Part shown: one piece after another, positions 1 through 9,268 of the stretch
How the letters are laid out: each line of letters starts with the position of its first letter
Position numbering within the stretch: position 1 is the stretch's first letter
Origin: JBBQRS01 sp038214535
Lineage (GTDB): Bacteria; Chloroflexota; Anaerolineae; CG2-30-64-16
Direction: 5' to 3'
Assembly: GCA_038214535.1 (NCBI GenBank)
Contig: JBBQRS010000099.1
Span: forward strand, 1-17,622
DNA length: 17,622 bases
Made by a program: the position numbers and the translations under genes
Notes under the pieces: model-generated
Database searches by the model: none
What the model was told of the DNA's origin: nothing
The model's input: only the letters and a program-made list of their open reading frames with translations

Positions 1-36
1 CCCGCCTACGGCACCCACAACGTAAAACCCCCGGCC

Positions 37-76
37 CCCCGCGGAGTTCCCTACTGTGTAGGCGACCCCCGCGGGG
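37..76 (-). terminator. possible structured terminator downstream of typA
   Basis: An outer stem CCCCGCGG (37-44) pairs with CCGCGGGG (69-76), and inside it CCTAC (50-54) pairs with GTAGG (58-62) around a 3-nt loop. It lies 29 nt beyond the typA stop codon in the direction of transcription. A short T run (four Ts in minus sense, 24-27) follows only after about ten G/C bases, so it is not a textbook intrinsic terminator. Positions 1-36 show no gene. Inference: transcript end or 3' stabilising structure for typA. Confidence 0.4.
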
Positions 77-105
77 CGCCTTCTTTACAGGACAAAATCG
101 CTTTT

Positions 106-1950
106 TCAGCCGGTCCCGTTGCCGTTTTGCCTGTTCTTGCGGGCGCTGCGCCGGTCTTCGGTGTTGAGGATGCGCTTGCGCAGCCGCACGTTCTTCGGCG
201 TAATCTCGACGAACTCGTCGTCGGAGATATAGTCAATCGCATCATCTAGCGACATCACGAACGGCGTATCCAGGTGTACCAAATCATCGCCGCCGGCCGC
301 GCGGTGGTTGGTCAGGTGCTTCTTCTTGGTGACGCTGAGGGTCAGATCCTCGTCGCGCGCCGCGCGCCCCACGATCATCCCCTCGTAGACATCCACACCG
401 GGGGTGATGAAGAGCTTGCCGCGCTCCTGTGCGTTGAACAGCGCATAGGCCGTAGACATCCCCGCTTCCCACGCTACCAGTGAGCCGTTGCCCCGGCTGC
501 GCATCGTGCCCGCATAGGGCAGGTAATCGTGGAAGATGGTGTGCATGATGCCGGTGCCGCGCGTCGCCGTCAGGAACGACTGGCGCAACCCCAGCAGGCC
601 GCGCGTCGGGATCAGATAGGTATAATAGACCGTGCCGTTGTCGGCCTTGTGCATGTTGGTGAGCTGGCCCTTGCGCTGGCCGAGCATCTCCACCGCCACG
701 CCGCTGTAGGCTTCAGGGACCTCGACGTGCAACTCCTCGAACGGCTCCAACATTTCGCCGGTATCCGGGTCTTCCCGCAGGATGACCTCCGGCGCGCTGA
801 CCTGAAACTCATACCCCTCGCGGCGCATGTTCTCGATCAGGATCGCCAGGTGTAACTCGCCGCGGCCACTGACCAGGAAGGTGTCGGCCGTTTCGGTCGG
901 CTCCACCAGTAGGGCCACGTCGCGCTCGAGTTCGCGTTCGAGGCGATCCTTGAGCTTGCGGCTGGTGCCCCACTGGCCCTCACGGCCCGCAAACGGCGAC
1001 GTGTTGACGCCGAAGGTCATGCGCACGGTCGGCGCTTCGACGCTGATCGGCGGCAGTTGGCGCGGGTCGGCGGCGTCAGCGATGGTGTCTCCGATGTTCA
1101 CTTCGGAGATGCCCGTCAGGGCGACGATTTCGCCCGCGTGGGCTTCCTCCACCTCGACGCGCTCCAGCCCCTCATGGATGAAAAGCTGGTTGATCTTCTC
1201 CGGGTAGATTGCGCCGTGCCGGTCAATGCGGGCGACTGCCTGGCCGCGGCGCAGCGTACCGGCGGTCAACCGGCCAAACACGAATTTGCCCTTATAGTCG
1301 TCGTAGGAAAGGTTGGTGACCAGCAGTTGCGCGGGCGCGTCGGGGTCCACCGTGGGCGGCGGCAATTTGTTGACGATGGCGTCAAACAATGGCTTGAGCG
1401 TTGTGGCAAGCTCTTCCGGGCTTTCACCGGCGCGGCCCAACGGCGCAATGGTGTAGATCACCGAAAACTCGGCCTGCTCATCGGTCGCGCCCAACTCGAC
1501 AAAAAGGTCAAACGTGCCGTTGACCGACCATTCGGGCCGCGCGTGGTTGCGGTCCACCTTGTTGACGACCACAATGGCCTTGTGCCCCCGCTCCAGCGCC
1601 TTGTTGAGCACGAAGCGAGTTTGTGGCATCGGGCCTTCCGCGGCGTCTACCAGCAACAGCACACCATCCACCATGTTCAGGACGCGCTCCACCTCGCCGC
1701 CGAAATCGGCATGACCGGGCGTATCCACGATGTTGATTTTGATGTCGCCGTAACGCACGGCGGTATTCTTCGCCAGAATGGTGATGCCGCGCTCACGCTC
1801 CAGATCGTTCGAATCCATGATCCGGTCGGGCACCTGCTGGTTATCGCGGAATACGTGCGACTGTTTGAGCATGGCGTCCAACAGCGTGGTCTTGCCGTGA
1901 TCCACGTGGGCGATGATGGCGATATTTCTCAGGTCGTTTCGGGTCTGCAT
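106..1950 (-). CDS. typA: ribosome-associated translational GTPase TypA/BipA
   Basis: This 614-residue protein is a translation-factor GTPase of the EF-G-like superfamily that binds 70S ribosomes; the family acts in ribosome assembly and in stress or cold adaptation. The GTPase motifs are visible: AHVDHGKTT at residues 14-22 (P-loop), RERGIT (switch I), DTPGHADFGGEVER (G3) and NKVDR (G4). The C-terminal half carries the GTDR-type region (RGLLGLRQSFLTATRGTG) and the family's characteristic end (KKKHLTNHRA, then a basic RLRKR tail). Length matches the family (about 600-615). I chose the ATG at 1950 (MQTRNDLRNIAI), where similarity to the family begins; an in-frame TTG at 2028 would add 26 residues encoded by a terminator hairpin. 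The ribosome-binding site is weak (AGAAG). It lies downstream of vapBC on the same strand, and its leader contains an intrinsic terminator (separate entry). Identity is very secure. Confidence 0.97.
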   Translation of the reverse strand: MQTRNDLRNIAIIAHVDHGKTTLLDAMLKQSHVFRDNQQVPDRIMDSNDLERERGITILAKNTAVRYGDIKINIVDTPGHADFGGEVERVLNMVDGVLLLVDAAEGPMPQTRFVLNKALERGHKAIVVVNKVDRNHARPEWSVNGTFDLFVELGATDEQAEFSVIYTIAPLGRAGESPEELATTLKPLFDAIVNKLPPPTVDPDAPAQLLVTNLSYDDYKGKFVFGRLTAGTLRRGQAVARIDRHGAIYPEKINQLFIHEGLERVEVEEAHAGEIVALTGISEVNIGDTIADAADPRQLPPISVEAPTVRMTFGVNTSPFAGREGQWGTSRKLKDRLERELERDVALLVEPTETADTFLVSGRGELHLAILIENMRREGYEFQVSAPEVILREDPDTGEMLEPFEELHVEVPEAYSGVAVEMLGQRKGQLTNMHKADNGTVYYTYLIPTRGLLGLRQSFLTATRGTGIMHTIFHDYLPYAGTMRSRGNGSLVAWEAGMSTAYALFNAQERGKLFITPGVDVYEGMIVGRAARDEDLTLSVTKKKHLTNHRAAGGDDLVHLDTPFVMSLDDAIDYISDDEFVEITPKNVRLRKRILNTEDRRSARKNRQNGNGTG

Positions 1951-1976
1951 GGTACTTCTTCTCTCGTTCTGCACGC

Positions 1977-2012
1977 AAAAAAACAGCCGGGCGGCAGTCG
2001 CCACCGTGGCTG
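1977..2012 (-). terminator. intrinsic terminator / attenuator in the typA leader
   Basis: Read on the minus strand, CAGCC (2012-2008) pairs with GGCTG (1988-1984), and GGTGGC (2005-2000) pairs with GCCGCC (1995-1990) with one G-U wobble and a 4-nt loop. Seven uninterrupted Ts follow (1983-1977). This is a strong rho-independent terminator shape. It lies 65 nt after the vapC stop, so it can end the vapBC transcript. It also lies between the best typA promoter (2038-2066) and the typA start (1950), so a typA mRNA made from that promoter must read through it. Confidence 0.75.
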
Positions 2013-2037
2013 CTGGGTCGTCTTCCAAAGTAATCCT

Positions 2038-2066
2038 ATTGTACCACGGTTGTCAGGTGGGAGCAA
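2038..2066 (-). promoter_or_regulatory. sigma-70-type promoter, probably for typA
   Basis: On the minus strand a TTGCTC -35 (2066-2061) and a TACAAT -10 (2043-2038) are separated by exactly 17 nt. The expected transcript start is near 2031, giving a leader of about 80 nt that contains the terminator at 1977-2012. The -35 matches consensus only in its TTG, so this is a moderate call; no other promoter candidate fits between vapC and typA. Confidence 0.55.
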
Positions 2067-2077
2067 ATGAATGTGGG

Positions 2078-2509
2078 TCAGTCAGGTGGAAAGGCAGTCA
2101 GCCCGGCGCGCGCGGCAGCATCCCACTGTTTCCTGTCGTATGTCATGAAAGCGACGCGTTCACCCATCGCATCCTGCCAGAGCGACGCGGCGGCAAGGTG
2201 GACGGCATCGTAACTGCGCAGGCCATATTCCCAGGCAAATCCATCGGCGCGAGATACGGTCAATTCCGAAAGCTGAAGGCGAATGAGGTCCGGCCATTCG
2301 TTGCGAAATGTCTGCAACGCGGATCGCGCCTCATCATGCATCAACGCGCCCACCCGCACGGCCTTTGCCAGCGCCGCAGCGACCTCGGCGCGGGCGATGA
2401 TGGACGTACCCACAAGCTCTGCCGCAGCAATCGCCTCGTCCACTTGCGAAGAACCGACTTCTGCAATGTAGCGTTTGACCAGCGCACTGGCATCCAGATA
2501 GAGGATCAT
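2078..2509 (-). CDS. vapC: PIN-domain toxin, VapC family
   Basis: This 143-residue protein is a single PIN domain, an Mg-dependent RNase fold; VapC toxins typically cleave tRNA or rRNA to stop translation. The acidic active-site set is present: D6 (YLDASALVKRY), E42 (IIARAEVAAA), D101 (SYDAVHLAAA) and D125 (FMTYDRKQW). Length is normal for VapC. The start codon overlaps the stop of the upstream antitoxin gene by 4 nt (ATGA, 2506-2509), indicating translational coupling; there is no strong separate ribosome-binding site. The toxin looks intact. A strong terminator follows at 1977-2012. The target RNA cannot be told from sequence. Confidence 0.92.
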   Translation of the reverse strand: MILYLDASALVKRYIAEVGSSQVDEAIAAAELVGTSIIARAEVAAALAKAVRVGALMHDEARSALQTFRNEWPDLIRLQLSELTVSRADGFAWEYGLRSYDAVHLAAASLWQDAMGERVAFMTYDRKQWDAAARAGLTAFPPD

Positions 2510-2781
2510 TCGCGGTCTTCGAGCAGCAGGTCAGATACGGTACGGTCACCGCGTACATGGGGTGCGCCTGGCGCAGCGGACAGCCGGCGGCCGCTCCAGG
2601 CAGCCATGCCTATCTCAATCAGTTCGCGCTGGCGCGCTTCTACAGTCGTCCCTATCGGCACGATGCGTCCGACCGGTTGGCCGCGATCGGTGATCACCAG
2701 GGTTGCCCCGGCCTTGACCTGTCGCACGTAACGACTGAGTTGCGCCTTCAATTCTCTGACGCCTACCGTTACATTTGCCAT
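2506..2781 (-). CDS. vapB: Phd/YefM-type antitoxin paired with vapC
   Basis: This 91-residue antitoxin has an N-terminal Phd/YefM fold: VTVGVRELKAQLSRYVRQVK, followed by ITDRGQPVGRIVPI, which in this family dimerises and binds the operator. The tail (TVSDLLLEDRE) is the part expected to wrap the toxin. I chose the ATG at 2781 (MANVTVG) because a GGAGGT ribosome-binding site sits 7 nt upstream; the longer in-frame ATG at 2796 would translate through that site. It precedes vapC with a 4-nt overlap and has a near-consensus promoter (2807-2835). Autorepression is expected from the family. The symbol follows the PIN partner; the fold is Phd rather than AbrB-like. Confidence 0.9.
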   Translation of the reverse strand: MANVTVGVRELKAQLSRYVRQVKAGATLVITDRGQPVGRIVPIGTTVEARQRELIEIGMAAWSGRRLSAAPGAPHVRGDRTVSDLLLEDRE

Positions 2782-2788
2782 CCTTGCT

Positions 2789-2794
2789 ACCTCC
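2789..2794 (-). promoter_or_regulatory. Shine-Dalgarno site that fixes the antitoxin start
   Basis: GGAGGT on the minus strand ends 7 nt before the ATG at 2781. It falls within the first codons of the longer ORF starting at 2796, which argues that 2781 is the real start. Confidence 0.8.
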
Positions 2795-2806
2795 AAATGT
2801 AGTCAT

Positions 2807-2835
2807 ACTATAAGATATGTAACTACCAATGTCAA
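2807..2835 (-). promoter_or_regulatory. near-consensus sigma-70 promoter of vapBC
   Basis: On the minus strand a perfect TTGACA -35 (2835-2830) is followed by a 17-nt spacer and TATAGT (2812-2807), one mismatch from consensus. Transcription should start near 2800, about 19 nt before the antitoxin start. Around the -10 there is an imperfect inverted repeat (2801-2824; AGT-CATA against TATG-TA-ACT), a plausible binding site for autorepression by the antitoxin; that part is inference. Confidence 0.8.
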
Positions 2836-2884
2836 GCAGCGACCATGTCGTCTCTTCTGCATGAGCGCAAATACACCACGGCGT

Positions 2885-2913
2885 TTGCCGCGCGTCCCCT
2901 TTCATCGTATCAT
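2885..2913 (+). promoter_or_regulatory. candidate promoter of ettA
   Basis: TTGCCG (2885-2890), a 17-nt spacer and TATCAT (2908-2913) match sigma-70 elements at 4/6 and 5/6. The predicted start near 2920 would leave a leader of about 29 nt. It is back to back with the vapBC promoter. Confidence 0.45.
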
Positions 2914-2948
2914 GGCATCCATAATCTAACTCAAACGGGAGTCACACC

Positions 2949-4628
<1,680 letters not shown>

Positions 4629-4678
4629 CCATCGAATCACGCACACACCGGCACAGGACAAATTCACTAAACTCGAAA

Positions 4679-4714
4679 CAAACCGCCGGGCGCTGTTACA
4701 GGCGCCCGGCGTTT
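4679..4714. terminator. strong bidirectional intrinsic terminator
   Basis: GCCGGGCGC (4685-4693) pairs perfectly with GCGCCCGGC (4702-4710) around an 8-nt loop. The stem extends through CAAAC(C) on the left and GTTTG on the right with a single bulged C, so both strands get a short T-rich tail. It sits between the convergent ettA (ends 4628) and the secreted-protein gene (ends 4741) and can serve both. Confidence 0.85.
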
Positions 4715-4740
4715 GTATGTTCAGAGTTAAGCGATGCTCC

Positions 4741-7700
4741 TTACGGGTTGCCCCACACGATGGTCAGGGTAGGGCGCGCGACGGCATTCCACTCGCCGGT
4801 GTCGGAGGTTGAGAAGTACTTGCCGCTATGATAGGCGCCGTCGCCGGTATACATGACAATCTGCAACGGCCCACCCGCGCTGTAAGCGTCGGCCACGGCC
4901 CGGCTCACATCCCATTCATACGGAATGCCGGGCCAGCCGGGGAAAGCGTCGAGCGGATCAACCCAGGTCGCCGAGACGTTCTCACCCGACAACGGCGCGT
5001 TGTTCCAGGTGATCTTGTCTTCCTGCCAGGGGTCGGTGATCGTATGCACCCAGATCATCGAGCGCACCGCGGGCGGCGTCCAACCCGCCCCGCCGCCGCC
5101 GAACTGGTGCAGCGTCAGCGTGGCCGAAAGGATTACCTTACCCGCCGGCATACTGTTCAGCGGGAACGTCAGGTACGTCTTGGCATAGCAGGGCCAGTCT
5201 GCCACGTCGCGCTGATTATGCACGCTGGTCTGTTCAATCCCGGCGTAGTTCGCATCGCCCCATTGGCTGAAGAAGTCCGTCATGCCCACGGCGCACGTCG
5301 CGCCACCGCCCACCATGGCGTCGGTCACCGTCATTCCGGGTAGACCTTGACGGATCGTCACCGTCTCGCCGGGGGAGGCCGCAGGCGGCGTGTATTCCGG
5401 GACGCCGAACGCCAACTGGCCCCACGTCGCAGGCCGGCGAGTGTCCAACGTTTCGGGCCAGCCCATCACCGGGTTGGGAGGACCGTCCTGCGAATCGCGA
5501 TCGTGGATCGTGACACCCAGGCCCCAAACGGCCCCATCGGCAGGCCGGCCGGGGAGGCCCAGGCTCTTGAACGGGATATGAATCTCCGTGGTCCAGCCAC
5601 GGTCATCCACATCGTCGTTGGGCGCGTTGCCGCGCCAGGTCGCGTTGCTGCTGATCGCGATCGGCGCGCTGACCCAATCTGATCCATTGCCACGATAGGT
5701 CGCCTGATAGTTCGCGTCCGCTTCCCAGTGGTTGAGTTGACGCTCGATGCGGAATGCCTTGGCGTCAGGCGCAGTTCCGATATTCCCATTGAGATCGAGG
5801 TAGAGCGTGACGGCGTCCCAATCGGTCATCTCGCCCGCGGTGACCGTGCGGTCGTAATGCAAGCGCCGGTCGAAGGCAGTCGTATTAATCACCAATTCCG
5901 AATCGTTATAACCGACGCGCACATCCACGTAGTTTTCAGAAGGGCCGACCCGGCCAAACCAGAAAACGCCGGTGCGCGAGTACACAACGTTATCGGGGAA
6001 GTAGGGCGCATTCACCCGCCGTATGCCTTGCGGCGCAGGGCCGGGGGTGGCCGCGCGCGTTGCGGTGGGCGCAACCGTGTTCGTAGGCGTGCGCGTCGCA
6101 GTGGGCGCAGGCGGCGTAAGCGTGCGCGTGGGCGTACGTGTTGCCGTTGCGCCCGGCGGCGGCGTAAGGGTACGCGTCGGGATGCGCGTGGCAGTGGGCG
6201 CGACCGTGCGCGTAGGTGTACGCGTGGCCGTGGCCGCGGGCGGCGCCACGGTGCGCGTGGGGGTACGTGTGGCGGTCGCCCCCGGCGTTGTCGGCGTGGC
6301 GGTCGGTGAAGGCGCCATACCCGATACGTCCAGCGCGGCGATCAAATCGTCTATGTAGTAGAGATCGCCCACGGCATATGACGGCGCGTCAAGATACTTG
6401 ACCAACTGAACGTAGGGTTCGCCCAGGATGTAAGCCTTCGCCTGGAAGAGCGCCCAGTTGTCGTAAGGAATGCTCATCGCCCCTTCGTCTACAGCCGCCG
6501 GGTGGCGTGACACAAACCAATAGGGCGCGACCCGGTCATATTCCGCCAGCGCTTCGGTAACTTTCGGAAGCGCATGTTGGCGCATGTACTGCCCCAACTC
6601 GGGAACCAGATAGATGAAGTTGCGCGCCACGTTGAGGCCACGATAGTGCACATTGCCCGCCGGATATTGGCCGGTGGGATCCACCCAGGGCGTATCCTTC
6701 TCGAAGGTTGATGCGCGCAGCGCCGACAGCCGGTTGAGTTCGTCGCTAACCTGCGTCCGCAGCGCCGCGTCGGTCGAGGCTGCGCCGGCCAGCTCTTGCA
6801 AATTCAAGAAGCCGATGTAACCGGCGATGTACGTGTTATGCTCATAGGGATTGGTCGCAAGGTCAGCCGTTTCGGGCACGGGGACCACCAGCTTGCTCTT
6901 CGCAAGCGCATACGCCTTCGCAGCATCCGCAGGGACGATCTGGGCATATTTCCACATGGCATAGAAGTTGTGTTGTGGATAGAACCACGACCAGCCGGAA
7001 ACCGATGGACGCTTGCGCTGTGTAGCAAAACTGTCGCGAATCTCCTGCGGGTAGTCTATGGCCTCGCGTGGCGAGCCTTCGGCCCACCCCTTGCGCGCAA
7101 CCATGGTCGGGTTGAAGTATTCGGCGAACTGTTGCTGCAGATAGACGCGGAGTTGTTCTTGCAGGGCCGGCGTCAGATAAGGATAGGCGCGGGTGAGAGT
7201 ATACATCGTCTCGCCGGGGTTCTCGAACGGAGTTTTCAACGCCCTCGGCAGAAACTGGCCCAGGCCGATGTAGCCGGGGTTGAGGTTTCCGGCGTTCACC
7301 AGGGCTTGAACCTCCGTCTCAAGACGAGCCCTCAGGTCCGCCGGCGCCGGCGCGACCACCGCGTCGGTCGCCGGTTTGATGGTGAGCAGCGGCTGTTGGC
7401 CTGCGCCAGGCTCCGCCCCAAAGGCAATGATCGCATTGCTGCGATGGACGTAGAGCTTACCGGCATAGGGCACAATCGGGTTCTGGTCGCCATGGCTGTT
7501 GTAGATGCCGTTCTGATTCCCGTATGCGCCAACCAGGCGCGACAGGTTGCCGGGATAATTCACGCCCCACCACATCACGTCGTAGCCGGGCGCTTTGGTC
7601 GTAAGCTGATTGCTGTAATCCCACAGGTTGCCGCCCTGACCCGTCGCCAGGTTATTCCAACTTCCCAGACGATCACAGCAGATGCTCCGGTAGATCACGT

Positions 7701-9033
7701 TGCCGCCGCCCGAAATGCTCTGCGGTTCTTCGCCCGACGATTCCATGCCGATCAGGCTGAGATAGGGGGTGCCGATGTTCCAGCCGGTGACATAGCCGCG
7801 CGAGTTGCCGAAGTTGGCGGTGCGGCCGGTGAGCGCGTTCTGGTAAATCACATCGTCATTGAGACCGACGATGGGGGGATACGTGTTCCCGGTCTTGCTG
7901 GCGAAGTAGCCGATCGGCGCATAGTCGCGATGGCTGTCGCCGTCAACATCCTGACTGTACTCGCTGCCGTCGTTGCGATTGAGGACGACATACAACCTGC
8001 GGAATGGTTTGTGCCAGTTGGGGTGCCCGTCGGGGTTATCTTCAAGGTACTCCGAGACCAGCGAGGCGTCCAGCACCGGGAAGCCGTGGGCCCACGCCCC
8101 GGCATCGGGAATCTGCGGCCCGATGACCGCTTCGGTGTCGAGGTTGTCGGGCCAGATATCATGCTTCGTCAGGCTCATGTAGTCGTCGTCGGGCGGGAGG
8201 CCGTCCACCTGCGCCGAGCGCGTACCGGGCATCATGCCGGTGCGATATTGGTGTGCGCCGGTGAATACTACCTTGTCGCGATAGATAACGGGCCAGTAAG
8301 ATTGATACTGCTCGCCCGGCAAGGTCGCAGAGCGCCACACCAGCTGACCGTTGGCCGCTCGCACGGCGTAGGCGCGAATATCACCGCCCACGAAGTAGAC
8401 CACGCCATCCTGATACGCGGGCGATTGATCGAACGGCGCGCCGACCTCATAGCGCCAGATCAATTTGCCCTGTTGCGCGGTTCCGTGCGCGCCGATGGCA
8501 TACAGCGAACCGTCGCGATTGCCGACGATCACGCGGCCCTCAACGACGAGCGGATTGGTGCTGAAACCCGCGCCGCCTGCAAACTCCCACAACGGCGCGC
8601 CGGTGCGAGCGTCGAGCGCGTGGACCTTGCGGTCATAGCCGCCAAAGTAGACGACACCGTCCGCCACCGTGGGCGAGTTCCCCAGAGGCAGCTCGGTGTC
8701 GAACCGCCAGGCGGTGGCACCGGTGGCAGCGTCCAGCGCATACAGGCCGCGCGCAGTGGCGATGTAAAGCAAGCCGTTCGCCGCAATGACCTGCACGTTT
8801 TGTGGGATATAGGCTTCAATGGGCCGATACCACGCGACCGCGAAGCGGTCGGGCGAGATTTCTTCGGCAGTCCACGATGTGCGTTGTGGATTTGCGCCGG
8901 CCATCGGCCAGCTATTTTCGAGAGCCTGAGCGAGAGACACAGAGGCTGAACCGCTTTGCGAGAACGCCGGCAGCAGGGTAACTGCCAACGCCAGAATAGC
9001 AAAGCAGCGCCAGAGGCGATCGAGACGTTGCAT
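4741..9033 (-). CDS. secreted multidomain protein: PQQ-type propeller, helical toroid-like domain, T/P linker, CBM9-like and DNRLRE-like domains
   Basis: This 1430-residue exported protein has no recognisable gene name. Residues 1-33 are a signal peptide (basic MQRLDRLWR, hydrophobic core, Ala/Ser cleavage region). About 40-265 hold PQQ_2-style blades with repeated LYALDAATGATAWRF-like motifs (also VHALDARTGAPLWEF). About 265-540 complete the propeller with irregular insertions, a calcium-loop-like DVDGDSHRD (362-370) and a Cys-Cys pair (452-453). About 565-905 is helical, rich in Trp/Tyr and His, resembling an alpha/alpha toroid of polysaccharide lyases or six-hairpin glycosidases; I could not identify catalytic residues. 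A Thr/Pro/Arg linker follows (908-999), then a CBM9-like beta domain (about 1008-1211) and a DNRLRE-like beta domain (about 1222-1430). It probably acts at the cell surface or on extracellular polymers, but the substrate is unknown. The ATG at 9033 has GGAGG 11 nt upstream; an in-frame TTG at 9051 has no such site. Confidence 0.85.
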   Translation of the reverse strand: MQRLDRLWRCFAILALAVTLLPAFSQSGSASVSLAQALENSWPMAGANPQRTSWTAEEISPDRFAVAWYRPIEAYIPQNVQVIAANGLLYIATARGLYALDAATGATAWRFDTELPLGNSPTVADGVVYFGGYDRKVHALDARTGAPLWEFAGGAGFSTNPLVVEGRVIVGNRDGSLYAIGAHGTAQQGKLIWRYEVGAPFDQSPAYQDGVVYFVGGDIRAYAVRAANGQLVWRSATLPGEQYQSYWPVIYRDKVVFTGAHQYRTGMMPGTRSAQVDGLPPDDDYMSLTKHDIWPDNLDTEAVIGPQIPDAGAWAHGFPVLDASLVSEYLEDNPDGHPNWHKPFRRLYVVLNRNDGSEYSQDVDGDSHRDYAPIGYFASKTGNTYPPIVGLNDDVIYQNALTGRTANFGNSRGYVTGWNIGTPYLSLIGMESSGEEPQSISGGGNVIYRSICCDRLGSWNNLATGQGGNLWDYSNQLTTKAPGYDVMWWGVNYPGNLSRLVGAYGNQNGIYNSHGDQNPIVPYAGKLYVHRSNAIIAFGAEPGAGQQPLLTIKPATDAVVAPAPADLRARLETEVQALVNAGNLNPGYIGLGQFLPRALKTPFENPGETMYTLTRAYPYLTPALQEQLRVYLQQQFAEYFNPTMVARKGWAEGSPREAIDYPQEIRDSFATQRKRPSVSGWSWFYPQHNFYAMWKYAQIVPADAAKAYALAKSKLVVPVPETADLATNPYEHNTYIAGYIGFLNLQELAGAASTDAALRTQVSDELNRLSALRASTFEKDTPWVDPTGQYPAGNVHYRGLNVARNFIYLVPELGQYMRQHALPKVTEALAEYDRVAPYWFVSRHPAAVDEGAMSIPYDNWALFQAKAYILGEPYVQLVKYLDAPSYAVGDLYYIDDLIAALDVSGMAPSPTATPTTPGATATRTPTRTVAPPAATATRTPTRTVAPTATRIPTRTLTPPPGATATRTPTRTLTPPAPTATRTPTNTVAPTATRAATPGPAPQGIRRVNAPYFPDNVVYSRTGVFWFGRVGPSENYVDVRVGYNDSELVINTTAFDRRLHYDRTVTAGEMTDWDAVTLYLDLNGNIGTAPDAKAFRIERQLNHWEADANYQATYRGNGSDWVSAPIAISSNATWRGNAPNDDVDDRGWTTEIHIPFKSLGLPGRPADGAVWGLGVTIHDRDSQDGPPNPVMGWPETLDTRRPATWGQLAFGVPEYTPPAASPGETVTIRQGLPGMTVTDAMVGGGATCAVGMTDFFSQWGDANYAGIEQTSVHNQRDVADWPCYAKTYLTFPLNSMPAGKVILSATLTLHQFGGGGAGWTPPAVRSMIWVHTITDPWQEDKITWNNAPLSGENVSATWVDPLDAFPGWPGIPYEWDVSRAVADAYSAGGPLQIVMYTGDGAYHSGKYFSTSDTGEWNAVARPTLTIVWGNP
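6037..6312 (-). repeat. imperfect tandem repeat encoding the Thr/Pro/Arg linker
   Basis: About 276 nt of degenerate repeats, visible on the plus strand as recurring GTGCGCGTGGGCGTACG-like units, encode repeated TATRTPTRTVAP / TLTPP units in the secreted protein (residues 908-999). Such linkers are common in secreted Chloroflexota proteins and are probably flexible spacers between the catalytic-like and binding domains. The unit is a coding repeat, not a CRISPR. Confidence 0.85.
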
Positions 9034-9044
9034 GAGTTGGATTT

Positions 9045-9057
9045 CCTCCAAAGGAGA
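9045..9057 (-). promoter_or_regulatory. Shine-Dalgarno within a mini-hairpin
   Basis: On the minus strand the sequence TCTCC-TTT-GGAGG folds into a 5-bp stem (one G-U pair) with a 3-nt loop, so the whole GGAGG ribosome-binding site of the secreted-protein gene is the 3' arm. The ATG is 11 nt further on. Whether it limits translation is inference; so small a stem could be chance. Confidence 0.4.
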
Positions 9058-9221
9058 CTTTGCGCAACGCTGTTCAGCCGTAAACAGTCGTCGTTCCCAC
9101 CGGAGTGTATTGGAATGCTCTCTCTCAGTCGTCAGAGCGATCCGGGCAGGGAATTACAAAGACAGCGCCTGCTGCGAGAGGATTGCAGCGAAACGGATGG
9201 CAGTATTTGTAACGTGACTCT

Positions 9222-9230
9222 ATTATAGCA
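9222..9230 (-). promoter_or_regulatory. extended -10 promoter of the secreted-protein gene
   Basis: On the minus strand TGC-TATAAT (9230-9222) is a perfect extended -10 element. There is no good -35 at 17 nt; the position is occupied by an inverted repeat GCGCGT (9237-9242) / ACGCGC (9252-9257), which could be an operator. Transcription from near 9215 would give a leader of about 180 nt. The rest of the 9052-9268 gap shows no gene. Confidence 0.6.
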
Positions 9231-9268
9231 TTACTTGCGCGTCAATGCACAACGCGCGACCTACGCTT

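Noticed and set aside
1951..2028. 26-residue N-terminal extension of TypA from a TTG at 2028
   Set aside because: The segment encodes a terminator hairpin with T7 and lies before the conserved family start at MQTRND.
1057..2070. 337-codon open frame on the plus strand opposite typA
   Set aside because: Fully antisense to a certain typA gene; the product has no domain-like order and is explained by GC-rich codon bias of the opposite strand.
6037..6312. CRISPR-like spaced repeats
   Set aside because: The repeats are degenerate, have no unique spacers of constant length, and encode an in-frame Thr/Pro linker.
6796..8949. 717-codon open frame on the plus strand opposite the secreted protein
   Set aside because: Long, but antisense to a protein with signal peptide and recognisable domains. 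Its translation is Arg/Val/His-rich with no motif; typical shadow frame in GC-rich DNA.
9240..9245. TTGACG as the -35 of the secreted-protein promoter
   Set aside because: Only 12 nt separate it from TATAAT, too short for sigma-70; an extended -10 explanation fits better.
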